Shown here: positions 45,688 to 53,098 of the stretch, piece after piece
Numbering within the stretch: position 1 is the stretch's first letter
How the letters are laid out: every line of letters begins with the position of its first letter
Assembly (NCBI GenBank): GCA_050433985.1
Contig: JBNPWE010000017.1
Span: 1 to 59,652, forward strand
Reading direction: 5' to 3'
DNA: 59,652 bases
From: JACIYW01 sp014359745
Lineage (GTDB): Bacteria > Pseudomonadota > Alphaproteobacteria > Rhodobacterales > Rhodobacteraceae
Notes under the pieces: model-generated
Seen by the model: only the letters and a program-made list of their open reading frames with translations
What the model was told of the DNA's origin: nothing
Databases searched by the model: none
Made by a program: the position numbers and the translations under genes

Positions 45688-46245
45688 TCACCCGAACGGA
45701 GAATAGCCAAGCCATGTATGCAGTGCCGCGACCAGGCCAAACAGAACCACGGTCACAACCACCAGCGTGATTTCCTTGCGGGCAGGCGCGCGCTCCGGCA
45801 CGACCCAGGGCCCTTCGGCGCGATTGATCACCGCCACCTCGACGCCGGCCCAGATCAGCAACCCCCCGAACAGGATGAACGACGGCACATCGCCATTGAC
45901 CAGCAAATGACCCACCGCCCAGATCTTGACCGCCGTCAGTTGCGGATGGCGGATCTTCGTGCCGATCCACACTTTCGCCCCCTTGGCGGCCGAGGCCCCG
46001 AAAACATAGAACGCCAGCACCATCAACAGGTTGTTGATCCCGGTCATCGCCGGGCTGCGCCCCCAGAACACCGGGCCCGTAGCGTGTTTGTACCCATAGA
46101 CCATCATCACCACGCTGCCGACGATCACCAGCGCCATCACCCCCTTGCCCGCCTGCCCGCCAAGCCCGGCGCGCAGGCCGGGAAACAGCCGCCCGAACAG
46201 ATGCGCCGCCGCCCAAAGCGCCAGCCCCAGTATCAGCCAGATCAT
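45688..46245 (-). CDS. NnrU-family membrane protein
   Basis: This 185-residue protein has five to six membrane helices. It opens MIWLILGLALWAAAHLFGRLFP and has MVYGYKHATGPVFWGRS, then IRHPQLTAVKIWAVGHLLVNGD, the NnrU/isoprenylcysteine-methyltransferase-like signature. NnrU is known from nitrite/nitric oxide reduction loci, but here it lies between mcl2 (overlap ATGA) and DUF1737. Its role there is unknown. A relation to denitrification is not supported by any neighbour. Confidence 0.88.
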   Translation of the reverse strand: MIWLILGLALWAAAHLFGRLFPGLRAGLGGQAGKGVMALVIVGSVVMMVYGYKHATGPVFWGRSPAMTGINNLLMVLAFYVFGASAAKGAKVWIGTKIRHPQLTAVKIWAVGHLLVNGDVPSFILFGGLLIWAGVEVAVINRAEGPWVVPERAPARKEITLVVVTVVLFGLVAALHTWLGYSPFG

Positions 46246-47102
46246 GCGCCCGCCTCCAGCCTTGCAATGGCGCGGGCCTTGGCCAGCAGCCGTTTCGCGG
46301 TGACAATATGCAGGTTTTCAACGATCTTGCCATCCACCACCGCAACCCCTTCGCCGCGCGCCGCGGCCTCGTCAAAGGCAGCGATCTGGCGCTGCGCCAG
46401 ATCGATCGCATCAGGCTGCGGCGCAAAGGCGGCGTTGGCGATCTCGATCTGGCCCGGATGGATCAGCGTCTTGCCGTCAAACCCCAGCGCCACGCCCTGC
46501 GCGCATTCGGCCCGCAACCCGTCGTCATCGCGAAAGGCGTTGTAAACCCCGTCCACGCAGATCCGCCCATGCGCGCGCGCCGCCAGCAGCGCGGTTTGCA
46601 GCGCCACCTGCAACGCCGCCCGCCCGCCGCCAGCATCGCAGCCCAGATCCTTGGCCAGATCGTTGGTGCCCAGCACCAGCCCCGCCAGCCGCGGATGCGC
46701 GGCGATATCGCCCGCGCCCAAAATCCCCAGCGGGCTTTCCATCATCGCCCAAAGCGCGGCATCAGGCACCAGCGCCGCCAGCGCGTCAAGCTGCGCGGGG
46801 CCGTCGACCTTGGGCAGCAGCACCCCCTCAACCTCCAGCCCGCTCAGCGCCGCCGCATCGCCCGCGCCCCACTCGGTATCCAGCGCATTGATCCGCACGA
46901 TCCGCGCCCGCGCGCCAAAGCCGCCCTCGCGCAGCGCCCCCGCCAGCGTGTCGCGGGCGGCGGCCTTCTCGGACGGGCTTACCGCATCTTCCAGATCGAA
47001 GATGATCGCATCACAGGCCAGCCCGCGCGCCTTTTCCAGGGCGCGGGGTTTCGATCCGGGGATATACAACACCGAACGCCAGGGGCGCGCCGTCAGATCC
47101 AT
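46242..47102 (-). CDS. mcl2: (3S)-malyl-CoA thioesterase, citrate lyase beta-like
   Basis: Mcl2 hydrolyses (S)-malyl-CoA to malate and CoA, completing the ethylmalonyl-CoA pathway. The 286-residue TIM-barrel protein has SVLYIPGSKPRALEKARGL near the start, IIFDLEDAVSPSEK (Mg site), RINALDTEWGAGD, PKVDGPAQL, MMESPLGILGAGDIA and DGKTLIHPGQIEIANAAF. It could also be another CoA ester lyase of the same family; Mcl2 is preferred because mch is in the same operon. This neighbourhood (mcl2, two small genes, mch, near sdh) is one I recall from Rhodobacter sphaeroides. Confidence 0.85.
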   Translation of the reverse strand: MDLTARPWRSVLYIPGSKPRALEKARGLACDAIIFDLEDAVSPSEKAAARDTLAGALREGGFGARARIVRINALDTEWGAGDAAALSGLEVEGVLLPKVDGPAQLDALAALVPDAALWAMMESPLGILGAGDIAAHPRLAGLVLGTNDLAKDLGCDAGGGRAALQVALQTALLAARAHGRICVDGVYNAFRDDDGLRAECAQGVALGFDGKTLIHPGQIEIANAAFAPQPDAIDLAQRQIAAFDEAAARGEGVAVVDGKIVENLHIVTAKRLLAKARAIARLEAGA

Positions 47103-47292
47103 TCCTGCTCTCCTTCAGGGGCGGCACGGCCCGCAGCGGGCCGCAACAATCTTGCGCAAGGGACCACATTTTCGACACGGGCCGCAACCCCGAACTTTCG
47201 CCTCCGATCCCTTCCCCCCCCGCCGCGCGCCGCGTTAACCGGTTTTTTGCCGCCCGCCGCCACCCTGATTGCGCATATGGGGAAAGGTTTCG

Positions 47293-47560
47293 ATGATGCG
47301 CCAGATAATGTTCGCGCTTTCGCTCTGGTTCGGGGCGGTGATCCTGCTTACCCTGCACGCGGCGCCCCAATCCGCGCCATGGGCCTGGCCGGCCCCGCCG
47401 CGGTGATGGAGCTTTTCGCGTCAACGACAGCGGCACCTGGTCGATCACCGTCACCGGCCCCGACGGGCGCACCTGCCTTGTCGCCGCCCGTCAGGGGTTC
47501 GAGGCGCTGAACGATCCACGCCCCGCCCTCGGCGCGCCGCTTTGGCGCGTCTTGCGCCCG
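47293..47560 (+). pseudogene. Decayed small secreted protein gene
   Basis: The start MMRQIMFALSLWFGA gives a signal-peptide-like sequence. The matching body is spread over two other frames: GLAGPAAVMELFAS, then NDSGTWSITVTGPDGRTC and LVAARQGFEAL. Together they resemble a small secreted Rhodobacterales protein of unknown function, usually about 110-130 residues with AVMEVFAS...SGTWTITVT...CLVASG. The stretch after the signal peptide is also shortened. With two or more frame breaks it is not functional. It lies beside the IS-marked junction. Confidence 0.55.
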
Positions 47561-47670
47561 ATCAGACCCGCGACCCGGGCACACAGGAAAACGCTCTTTT
47601 CATCCTCTCCAAAAAAACCCTCTATTTCGCTTCATCTTGGAAAAAATACTCAGCTCCCGCGCCCGGTTTG
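47555..47670 (+). repeat. Interspersed repeat, copy 6, expanded
   Basis: The order of parts is CGCCCGATCAGACCCGC, then ACAGGAAAACGCTCTTTTCATC, then a roughly 30-base insertion, then core TTCATCTTGGAAAAAATACT (47631-47650) and CAGCTCCCGCGCCCGG. The right part merges with the broken end of the IS701-type gene. Confidence 0.7.
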
Positions 47671-48126
47671 GGCGGTCCAACTCTCGGGCAGGAACAGCCG
47701 AAGCCCCACCATCACCGGCACCTCGCGCGGGGCCAGCGTCACCGAAACCAACGACTGACAATTGGCCGTCTTGCCAAGCGACGATGCATATTGTGGCGCG
47801 ACGCCGACCGAGTGATCTCCCTTCTTCGGCAGTGCGGTATCGTCGACGATCAACCAGGTGGCCTCGCCTCCGACCATCCTGTCCGCCGCAGCCAGCAAGG
47901 CCGCTTCCAGCGGCGCGCTGTCCCAGGCCGCGCTGGCAATGAAATGATGCAGCTGGTCATAGCTGACGGCACCATCCCGCGCTGCCATCGGCGGCACGCT
48001 CTTGCGATCACCCGGGCCGATCAACCCGGCAACATAGGCCGGGCACATCCGCGCACGCGTCTTGTGCCGTAGCCCCTGAACAAACGGGGCCAACCAGGTT
48101 TCCAAATCGCGTCGCCAGTCTTCCAC
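47650..48126 (-). pseudogene. IS701-family transposase, C-terminally truncated
   Basis: The 158-residue frame begins MEDWRRDLETWLAPFV and has MCPAYVAGLIGPGDRKSV, LHHFIASAAWDSAPLEAALL, then the first catalytic Asp region LIVDDTALPKKGDHSVGVA, and NCQSLVSVTLA. These are hallmarks of IS701-type DDE transposases of about 400 residues or more. It stops being homologous after LPESWT near 47674, where the repeat begins; the rest of the catalytic domain is missing. It cannot move by itself. Confidence 0.85.
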
Positions 48127-48230
48127 CGCCAGGCTCCTCCAAAGCTGGCTCTCTATGAATCACTCAGAACGCATCCTGGGAATCCTCAAAATGCACCCGA
48201 TAAAAAATCGGCCAAAGTAGTGCTAGGTGG
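47674..48230 (-). mobile_element. Remnant of IS701-type insertion element
   Basis: The remnant spans the truncated transposase and its upstream end. The upstream boundary is set by ccdA: recognisable CcdA sequence stops at WRYEFN and continues as unrelated sequence, placing the junction near 48228-48232. A terminal inverted repeat cannot be confirmed because the other end is gone. Confidence 0.6.
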
Positions 48231-48496
48231 TTGAACTCATAGCGCCAGCGCAGCAAGGATTGCCCGAGGGCCGAGGCCGAGGCCCCGAGGATCATGAAGA
48301 TCGTGGAGAAACCCAGCACAAACCAAAGGCTGAGCCAGACAACCTGACCGCGGCCTGCGGCAAGCGCGCCGCCCACCGATCGCCCGGCGATATAGGAGAC
48401 ATAGCCGGGCACGAGCGGGAGCACACAGGGTGAGACGAAGGATATGGCACCTGCGAGAAGGGCCGCGGTCATTCCGATGAGCGAGAGGTCAGCCAT
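48228..48496 (-). pseudogene. ccdA: CcdA-like thiol transporter, truncated by IS remnant
   Basis: CcdA passes reducing electrons from cytosolic thioredoxin across the membrane to periplasmic thiol proteins. Only about 89 residues remain: MADLSLIGMTAALLAGAISF, with SPCVLPLVPGYVSY (first redox Cys) and a second helix LSLWFVLGFSTIFMILGASAS. Full proteins have about 240 residues and six helices with a second Cys. The remaining frame reads into IS sequence to a stop at 48164. Its start at 48496 overlaps the preceding gene by 8 bases, so it was the last gene of the copper operon before it was cut. Confidence 0.8.
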
Positions 48497-48989
48497 GCGC
48501 AGCCTCCTCCGTTGTTAGCCGCCAAGGCATTCGGCCAAGAGCGTAGGAATAGGCCGCAATCGGGATGACAATCCACTGCAGGATCGGGCTCAGCCCAGCG
48601 TCTATCACGGGAATTACGGGCATCAGGTCGCGATAGGCCCAGGCCTCGCGGATCTCGATGTTCAGCCATTCGCTGAAGATCGTGTAGCCGACACCGAAGA
48701 TCAGCACGGCAAGGAGAACACGAGGCGCTTGCGTCTGTGGCCACATGGGTCGGCCGAACAGCAGGAGCGCGAGAAAGAAGGTGCTGAGCGTGATCAGGAT
48801 ATCGCCACCGGTGCAGTGAACCGCCGCAAAGACGAGTTCCCCGGACGTCCCCGTGAGCCAGATCATGTAGAGCGGCATATGCGCGAATTCCCAGATAAGG
48901 TGCGCGACGGCGGCGAATAAAAAATACCGGCGCAGCGCGCTTAGCCAATTGCGCGACTCCGCCACATGGGTGAACGGGGCCGCCGTCAT
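48489..48989 (-). CDS. Conserved membrane protein in copper operon
   Basis: I do not recognise a characterised family. The 166-residue protein has four to five membrane helices (RRYFLFAAVAHLIWEFAHMPLY; GGDILITLSTFFLALLLFG; VLLAVLIFGVGYTIFSEWLN; ILQWIVIPIAAYSYALG) and scattered His, Cys and Met that could bind copper (AHLIWEFAHMPLYMIW, AAVHCTGGD). It overlaps the start of ccdA and the end of the SCO-like redoxin gene. Membrane metal or cytochrome assembly work is possible, but unproven. Confidence 0.7.
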   Translation of the reverse strand: MTAAPFTHVAESRNWLSALRRYFLFAAVAHLIWEFAHMPLYMIWLTGTSGELVFAAVHCTGGDILITLSTFFLALLLFGRPMWPQTQAPRVLLAVLIFGVGYTIFSEWLNIEIREAWAYRDLMPVIPVIDAGLSPILQWIVIPIAAYSYALGRMPWRLTTEEAAHG

Positions 48990-49591
48990 TGGAAGGCTCC
49001 GAAGATTCTCTCGACAAGGCCCGGCTCAGGCGGCAGTGGTGCGTTGGTCAATTCGTTGATGTAGCGAATGAGGTTCCCATGCGAGAAATCCACGCCGTGG
49101 AAGATCGCGGCATGACGCCCGCTGCGGTCGATGACATGGATCATTGGCGCATCGCTGTCGCGCTCCGACAGGGCGGCTAAGCTGTCGGCCGCATCCGGGA
49201 CGCTGCCACCGACAGCAATCGTGCGCCAGTTCGTGCCATCCCAACCGTCAGGAGCCACGGAACCCACCGTGAGGAACGTGACCATCTCGCGCATCGGCGT
49301 GACATTAACTCCTGCTTGAACCCTACCCAGCAGCGCCTGTTGGCTCTCGCAGGGGGCGCCGCAGCCTGCGGGCGCGAAGCTGATGACGACGATCCGGTCC
49401 CGCATGGCATCCAGACGCAGCGAAGCGCCTTCAGCCTCGGTCCCGTGCAGGCGTGGCGCACGCCGAAGATCGGTTGGCTCGAATGCGGGTTGACGCGCGG
49501 CCATCACCTCGTCGATCCGTTCGCCCGGATGATGCGCGAAAGCCGGAACCCGCGACAGGGCCAGCACGAGACAGACAAGGATATGTTTCAT
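48986..49591 (-). CDS. SCO1/SenC-like periplasmic redoxin
   Basis: The 201-residue protein has a signal peptide (MKHILVCLVLALSRVPAFA) and a thioredoxin-like fold with CxxxC in SFAPAGCGAPCESQQALL (about 73-90) and a late His motif MIHVIDRSGRHAAIFHG. It differs from ordinary SCO proteins in missing the CPDIC spacing. It probably handles copper or disulfide exchange for cytochrome oxidase assembly. Translation is coupled to pcuC-like upstream (ATGA). Confidence 0.75.
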   Translation of the reverse strand: MKHILVCLVLALSRVPAFAHHPGERIDEVMAARQPAFEPTDLRRAPRLHGTEAEGASLRLDAMRDRIVVISFAPAGCGAPCESQQALLGRVQAGVNVTPMREMVTFLTVGSVAPDGWDGTNWRTIAVGGSVPDAADSLAALSERDSDAPMIHVIDRSGRHAAIFHGVDFSHGNLIRYINELTNAPLPPEPGLVERIFGAFQ

Positions 49592-50028
49592 TCCGCGTCC
49601 TCCGGCCCGGTCGCGGCAAGACCAAGCACCGACACCTCGACCGTGATATCCCCGGCGTTCTCGAAGCTCAGGGTCAGCGGGAAGGTGTTGCCCTCCTCCA
49701 GTTTCTCCGCCAGTCCCATCAACATCAGGTGCATCCCGCTGGGAGCGAGGGTGACCGGGGTGCCGGGGGCGAGATCAAGCGTCTCGATATGGACCATGCG
49801 GGAGACGCCGTTGGCGTCCGTTTCGGTGCCATGCAGCATCACATGGCCCGCCGTCGGCGTTTCAAGGGCCGTGAGCCGGTCCGCGATATCGCTTTCCAGC
49901 GTCAGGTAGGCGGCACCGGGACGGCTGGCCAGAATGCTGGCGCGCGCCCAAGCGTCCGTGACGGCCACATCGGCGGCGGCGAGGGTCGGGAGGGCCGCGC
50001 AGAAAGCGGCGAATGTAATGGTTTTCAC
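49588..50028 (-). CDS. PCuAC periplasmic copper chaperone
   Basis: PCuAC proteins carry Cu(I) to SCO proteins and the CuA site of cytochrome oxidase. The 146-residue product has a signal peptide (FAAFCAALPTLAAA), then DAWARASILASRPGAAYLTL. The copper-site pattern H-M...M...H-x-M is visible as VMLHGTETDANGVSRMVHIETLDLAPG (split here for length: VMLHGTE, then RMVHIETLDL) and SGMHLMLMGL. It overlaps the SCO gene by 4 bases. Confidence 0.9.
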   Translation of the reverse strand: MKTITFAAFCAALPTLAAADVAVTDAWARASILASRPGAAYLTLESDIADRLTALETPTAGHVMLHGTETDANGVSRMVHIETLDLAPGTPVTLAPSGMHLMLMGLAEKLEEGNTFPLTLSFENAGDITVEVSVLGLAATGPEDAE

Positions 50029-50654
50029 GAGGAAGATCCTGTCGTTTGAATGAGGTTCAGCAGGTCGGCTGCGAAGGCTTCGGCGGGCGCCTCACCCTCC
50101 AGCCAGACATCGACGAAGCGGCCGTCGGGGGCCATGACATAGATGTGTCCGGAATGGGCCATGGTGTAGCCGTCGGGCGCGGTGGTATCCTCGGCGCGCC
50201 CGTACCAAACGCGGAAATTGCTGGCGGCCTCGGCGACCTGCGCCTCGGTTCCGGTCAGGCCGACCATGCGGGCGTGAAACGCCTCGACATAGGCGGCCAT
50301 GATATCGCGCGTGTCGCGGGCCGGGTCCACGGTGAAGAAGAGCGGCGTCACCTGCACGGCATCGGGGCCAAGCTCATCCATCACCTGCGCCATATAGGCC
50401 AGCGTTGTCGGGCAGATATCCGGGCAATGGGTGAAGCCGAAAAAGACCAGTTGCCACTGGCCGTCAAAGCTGTCCGCCGTCACCGCGTGTCCGGTATGGT
50501 CGGTCAGGGTACAGGCATTGGTGATCGCCGCCTCGCCGGTGATACGGGGGCCGGTCAGCTCCTGCGCGGTCTTTGTCTGCCAGAAGACGGCGGCCCCGAG
50601 CGCGACCGCAGCAACGCCGGTCAGTGCCCAGAGAATGCGGCGCAGGGCTCTCAT
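50025..50654 (-). CDS. SCO family copper insertion protein
   Basis: SCO proteins deliver copper to, or reduce, the CuA site of cytochrome c oxidase. The 209-residue protein has an N-terminal membrane anchor (ILWALTGVAAVALGAAVFW), the copper/redox motif GFTHCPDICPTTLAYM (about 85-100), the conserved VDPARDTRDIMAAYV and the third ligand His in MAHSGHIYVM. An in-frame ATG at 50675 would add 7 residues. It forms an operon with the PCuAC gene. Confidence 0.92.
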   Translation of the reverse strand: MRALRRILWALTGVAAVALGAAVFWQTKTAQELTGPRITGEAAITNACTLTDHTGHAVTADSFDGQWQLVFFGFTHCPDICPTTLAYMAQVMDELGPDAVQVTPLFFTVDPARDTRDIMAAYVEAFHARMVGLTGTEAQVAEAASNFRVWYGRAEDTTAPDGYTMAHSGHIYVMAPDGRFVDVWLEGEAPAEAFAADLLNLIQTTGSSS

Positions 50655-50733
50655 GGATATGTTTCTTGTTATCATTGGTTTTCTTTCAGCATGATCACGC
50701 GGGCCGCGTCATGGGGCGAAGCCCGCGAGAGTG

Positions 50734-51000
50734 TCATCCTTTTGGGTCAGGCAGGGTCTGGTGCGGGTGATCCGACATCGCCTGAATCATCTCGGTGCAG
50801 GCCTCCATCATCGGGCCCATCTGCTGCATCATACCCATCTTGTTCTGCATGTCGGACATGTCACCGCCCATCATGCCGCCGCCTTGCATCATCTGCCCGT
50901 CCATCGGCGCGGGCGCGGAATCTCTCTGCGCCGCCGCCATGGGGGCGGCGAGCATTGCTGCAAATGCGGTGGCGAGGCTCAGTGTCTTGGTCGATTTCAT
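50734..51000 (-). CDS. Small periplasmic Met-rich protein
   Basis: This 88-residue protein has a signal peptide (MKSTKTLSLATAFAAMLAAPMAAA) and a mature part very rich in methionine: MDGQMMQGGGMMGGDMSD, MQNKMGMMQQMGPMMEACTEMIQ. Such Met clusters bind Cu(I) in the periplasm. One Cys. Not a family I can name. It sits between the SCO gene and a Cys-containing membrane protein. Copper binding is inferred from composition. Confidence 0.75.
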   Translation of the reverse strand: MKSTKTLSLATAFAAMLAAPMAAAQRDSAPAPMDGQMMQGGGMMGGDMSDMQNKMGMMQQMGPMMEACTEMIQAMSDHPHQTLPDPKG

Positions 51001-51028
51001 GGTCGTCTCCTGGTATTGTGTTGAAAGG

Positions 51029-51310
51029 TCAGTCCCTCGTCGTGTCAGGCATTTCGGACGGCGTCTTCGCCGCGTCACAGCCCTTGCTTTTGCACATGAC
51101 GCAGTATCCGGTGGCGCACATCGCCGCGCAGGGGGCGAGGCTCAGGATCAACGGGGCGACACCGATCGCGGCAAGCCACCCCCAATTGAGCCACAGGCCC
51201 GCGCCGACCACGATCATCGCCGCGATCACGGTCTGGCGGCGGCTCAGGGGCCAGCGACTAGGTGCAGCCTGACGGCGGCGCACAAGGCGCACAAGAGGCA
51301 TGTTGGTCAT
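51029..51310 (-). CDS. Small Cys-containing membrane protein
   Basis: The 93-residue protein has two close membrane helices (VIAAMIVVGAGLWLNWGWLAAI and GVAPLILSLAPCAAMCATGYC) and a Cys-rich end CAAMCATGYCVMCKSKGC with six Cys. That pattern (C-x3-C-x3-C-x2-C-x4-C) suggests metal or thiol handling. The family is unknown to me but seen in copper operons. Its start overlaps the thioredoxin-like gene stop (ATGA). Confidence 0.7.
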   Translation of the reverse strand: MTNMPLVRLVRRRQAAPSRWPLSRRQTVIAAMIVVGAGLWLNWGWLAAIGVAPLILSLAPCAAMCATGYCVMCKSKGCDAAKTPSEMPDTTRD

Positions 51311-51837
51311 GGGGCGTCTTTTCCTTTTGCTATGGTCGTTTCAAAGAGTACGATATTTTCCGGGCTGTCCCAGTTGGACGGGCCGGAAAGTCGCCCCAAC
51401 TCGTGCCCTTGCCGGTCGATCAGGATGGTCGTCGGCAGGCCCGCCACGGCGAAGGCCGCCATGGCGCGGATGTCCTCGGCGAGATACATGCCCAGATGCG
51501 CGATCCCGATCTCCTCGTAAAAGCGACGCACCGGACCGAGCCCCGCCCGATCGATGGAGAGTGGCAGGACGTGGAAATCCGCCCCGCCAAGACGCGCCTG
51601 TAATCTGTCCAACGTCGGCATCTCCTCGCGGCAAGGCGCGCACCAGGTGGCCAAGATGTTGAGCAACACCACCCGGCCATGGAAATCCGCCAAGGTCAGG
51701 TCGCGCCCGTCGCCATCCATGAAGGGCGGCGAAAGCATCTCGCGCGGGGTCTGGTGCAACGGGATCACCGGGCGCGCGGCGGTCGGCGTGGCGAATGCCG
51801 CCGCGGCCGTGGCGACAAGAAAGTCTCTGCGTTTCAT
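51307..51837 (-). CDS. TlpA-like thioredoxin protein, Tat-type signal
   Basis: The 176-residue protein has a twin-arginine-like signal (MKRRDFLVATAAAAFATPTAA) and a TlpA/ResA fold with WCAPC in NILATWCAPCREEMPTLDRL (about 60-79), followed by GLPTTILIDRQGHEL with the cis-Pro loop. It would act in the periplasm as a disulfide reductase or in copper-site thiol reduction. Its ATG overlaps the dsbE stop (ATGA) when dsbE is read in its true frame. Confidence 0.85.
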   Translation of the reverse strand: MKRRDFLVATAAAAFATPTAARPVIPLHQTPREMLSPPFMDGDGRDLTLADFHGRVVLLNILATWCAPCREEMPTLDRLQARLGGADFHVLPLSIDRAGLGPVRRFYEEIGIAHLGMYLAEDIRAMAAFAVAGLPTTILIDRQGHELGRLSGPSNWDSPENIVLFETTIAKGKDAP

Positions 51838-52407
51838 CGGGTTGCCTCCGCCTGCAGCGCCCGGACCACGGGCATGATCTCGGTTTCCAGGATCTGCTGG
51901 TTGAACGGACCGACATGCTTGTAGGCGATACGTCCTTCGCCATCGATCACGAAGGTTTCCGGCAGGCCGTAGACCCCCCCAGTCGATGGAGGCACGTCCG
52001 TTCCGGTCGGCCCCGATCCGGGTATAGGGGGCGCCGAGCTCGTCCAGAAAGGCCAGCGCCGCGCCGGGTGGATCGCGGTGGTTGATGCCGTAGATCGGAA
52101 CCGAGCCTGTTGCCGCCAATTCGACCAGCAAGGGCATCTCGACCCGACACGGCACGCACCAGGACGCCCAGACATTGACGATGGACACCTCGCCCGCGAG
52201 ATCGGCAGTGGCCAACCCGTCGCTGCGCCCCTCGATTGGCGGAAGATCGAATTCCGGCACCGGCTTGCCGATCAGCGTCGAAGGCAGCCGGTCGTCCTTG
52301 TTCCAGAGCCCCCAGTAGAAGGCGGCACCAAGCCCGGCGAAGATCGCCACGGGCAACACCATCAGGAGGGAAACGCGGTTTCTTCGTGATGTCGTCTGCA
52401 CGCTCAT
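51834..52407 (-). pseudogene. DsbE/CcmG-like thiol-disulfide protein with one frameshift
   Basis: The frame opens MSVQTTSRRNRVSLLMVLPV with one membrane helix, then GKPVPEFDLPPIEG, the redox motif VNVWASWCVPCRVEMPLL (about 78-95) and PIYGINHRDPPGAALAFL, the CcmG pattern. At a run of seven C (G on this strand) at 51974-51980 the frame breaks. The other frame continues correctly with YGLPETFVIDGEGRIAYKHVG and ILETEIMPVV to a stop at 51834. As read, the frame after the break runs on without a stop into the next gene in frame (366 codons, 51307-52407). DsbE-type proteins reduce apocytochrome c cysteines for haem attachment. A one-base homopolymer error is also possible. Confidence 0.75.
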
Positions 52408-52883
52408 GACCCACCCTCGTCATTGGCTGTCACCTCGGCCTGAAAGCCGCGAGCGCGTTCGGGCCAGGTGCTCTTGATGAAGGTCAGCACGGCGGCGATC
52501 TCGTCGTCGGACAGGACCCCCTCGAAGCCCGGCATGTCGCTTTCGTAGCCGGGCACGACGGCACTGACGCCCCGCTTGGTGATCGTGAACAGCTGACGGT
52601 CGGCATGGTGCCAGGTATGGCCGCTCGCATCATGCGGCGGTGCGGGCATCCGTCCGCTGTCCTTACGCCTCCGCCAGTCGGGTTCGCCCTCCATATCTGC
52701 CCCGTGGCAGGCGGCGCAATTGGCCGCGTAAAGCTCCTGCCCAAGCGCGACCTGTTCGACCGTGACCGGCGCGCCGAAAAAGCTCAGCCCATCCGACACA
52801 TCCTGCCCGTCGGTGGCGACCACCCAGGCCGTCGAGCCAATCGCCGCAACGAGCCCCGCCGCAAAGAGACCGGGACGGGTCAT
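52404..52883 (-). CDS. c-type cytochrome, membrane-anchored
   Basis: The 159-residue protein has an N-terminal helix (GLFAAGLVAAIGSTAWVVA), one haem-binding CAACH in YAANCAACHGADMEGEPDW (about 56-74) and later Met residues (ESDMPGFEGVLSDDEIAAVLTF) that fit the sixth haem ligand and the last helix of class I cytochromes. It overlaps dsbE (ATGA) and the small Met-rich gene upstream. It might carry electrons from the copper oxidase or to an oxidase; partners are not shown. Confidence 0.88.
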   Translation of the reverse strand: MTRPGLFAAGLVAAIGSTAWVVATDGQDVSDGLSFFGAPVTVEQVALGQELYAANCAACHGADMEGEPDWRRRKDSGRMPAPPHDASGHTWHHADRQLFTITKRGVSAVVPGYESDMPGFEGVLSDDEIAAVLTFIKSTWPERARGFQAEVTANDEGGS

Positions 52884-53053
52884 GCAGGCTGCCGCAGATA
52901 CTTGGCCAGCGCCGCCGCAGCGAGGACGAGCACCGCGACAAACAGCAGCATGACAAGGCCTCCGCCCATCATCATTCCCATCATGGGGCCACCCATCATC
53001 CCCATGCAATCGCCGATGAAGCCCGTGCCGGGGCCATCTACAGTTCCATTCAT
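52880..53053 (-). CDS. 57-residue Met-rich membrane protein
   Basis: The protein starts MNGTVDGPGTGFIGDC and has MGMMGGPMMGMMMGGG (Met/Gly cluster), then one helix (LVMLLFVAVLVLAAAALAK) and KYLRQPA. A single Cys precedes the Met cluster. The stop overlaps the start of the cytochrome gene (ATGA), so it is real and coupled. Such short Met-Gly-helix proteins can bind Cu(I) at the membrane surface. No named family. Confidence 0.7.
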   Translation of the reverse strand: MNGTVDGPGTGFIGDCMGMMGGPMMGMMMGGGLVMLLFVAVLVLAAAALAKYLRQPA

Positions 53054-53098
53054 GTCAGTCTCCTTGTGTTGGTCGTGGTGAAACCGGCGCGCTGCCGG

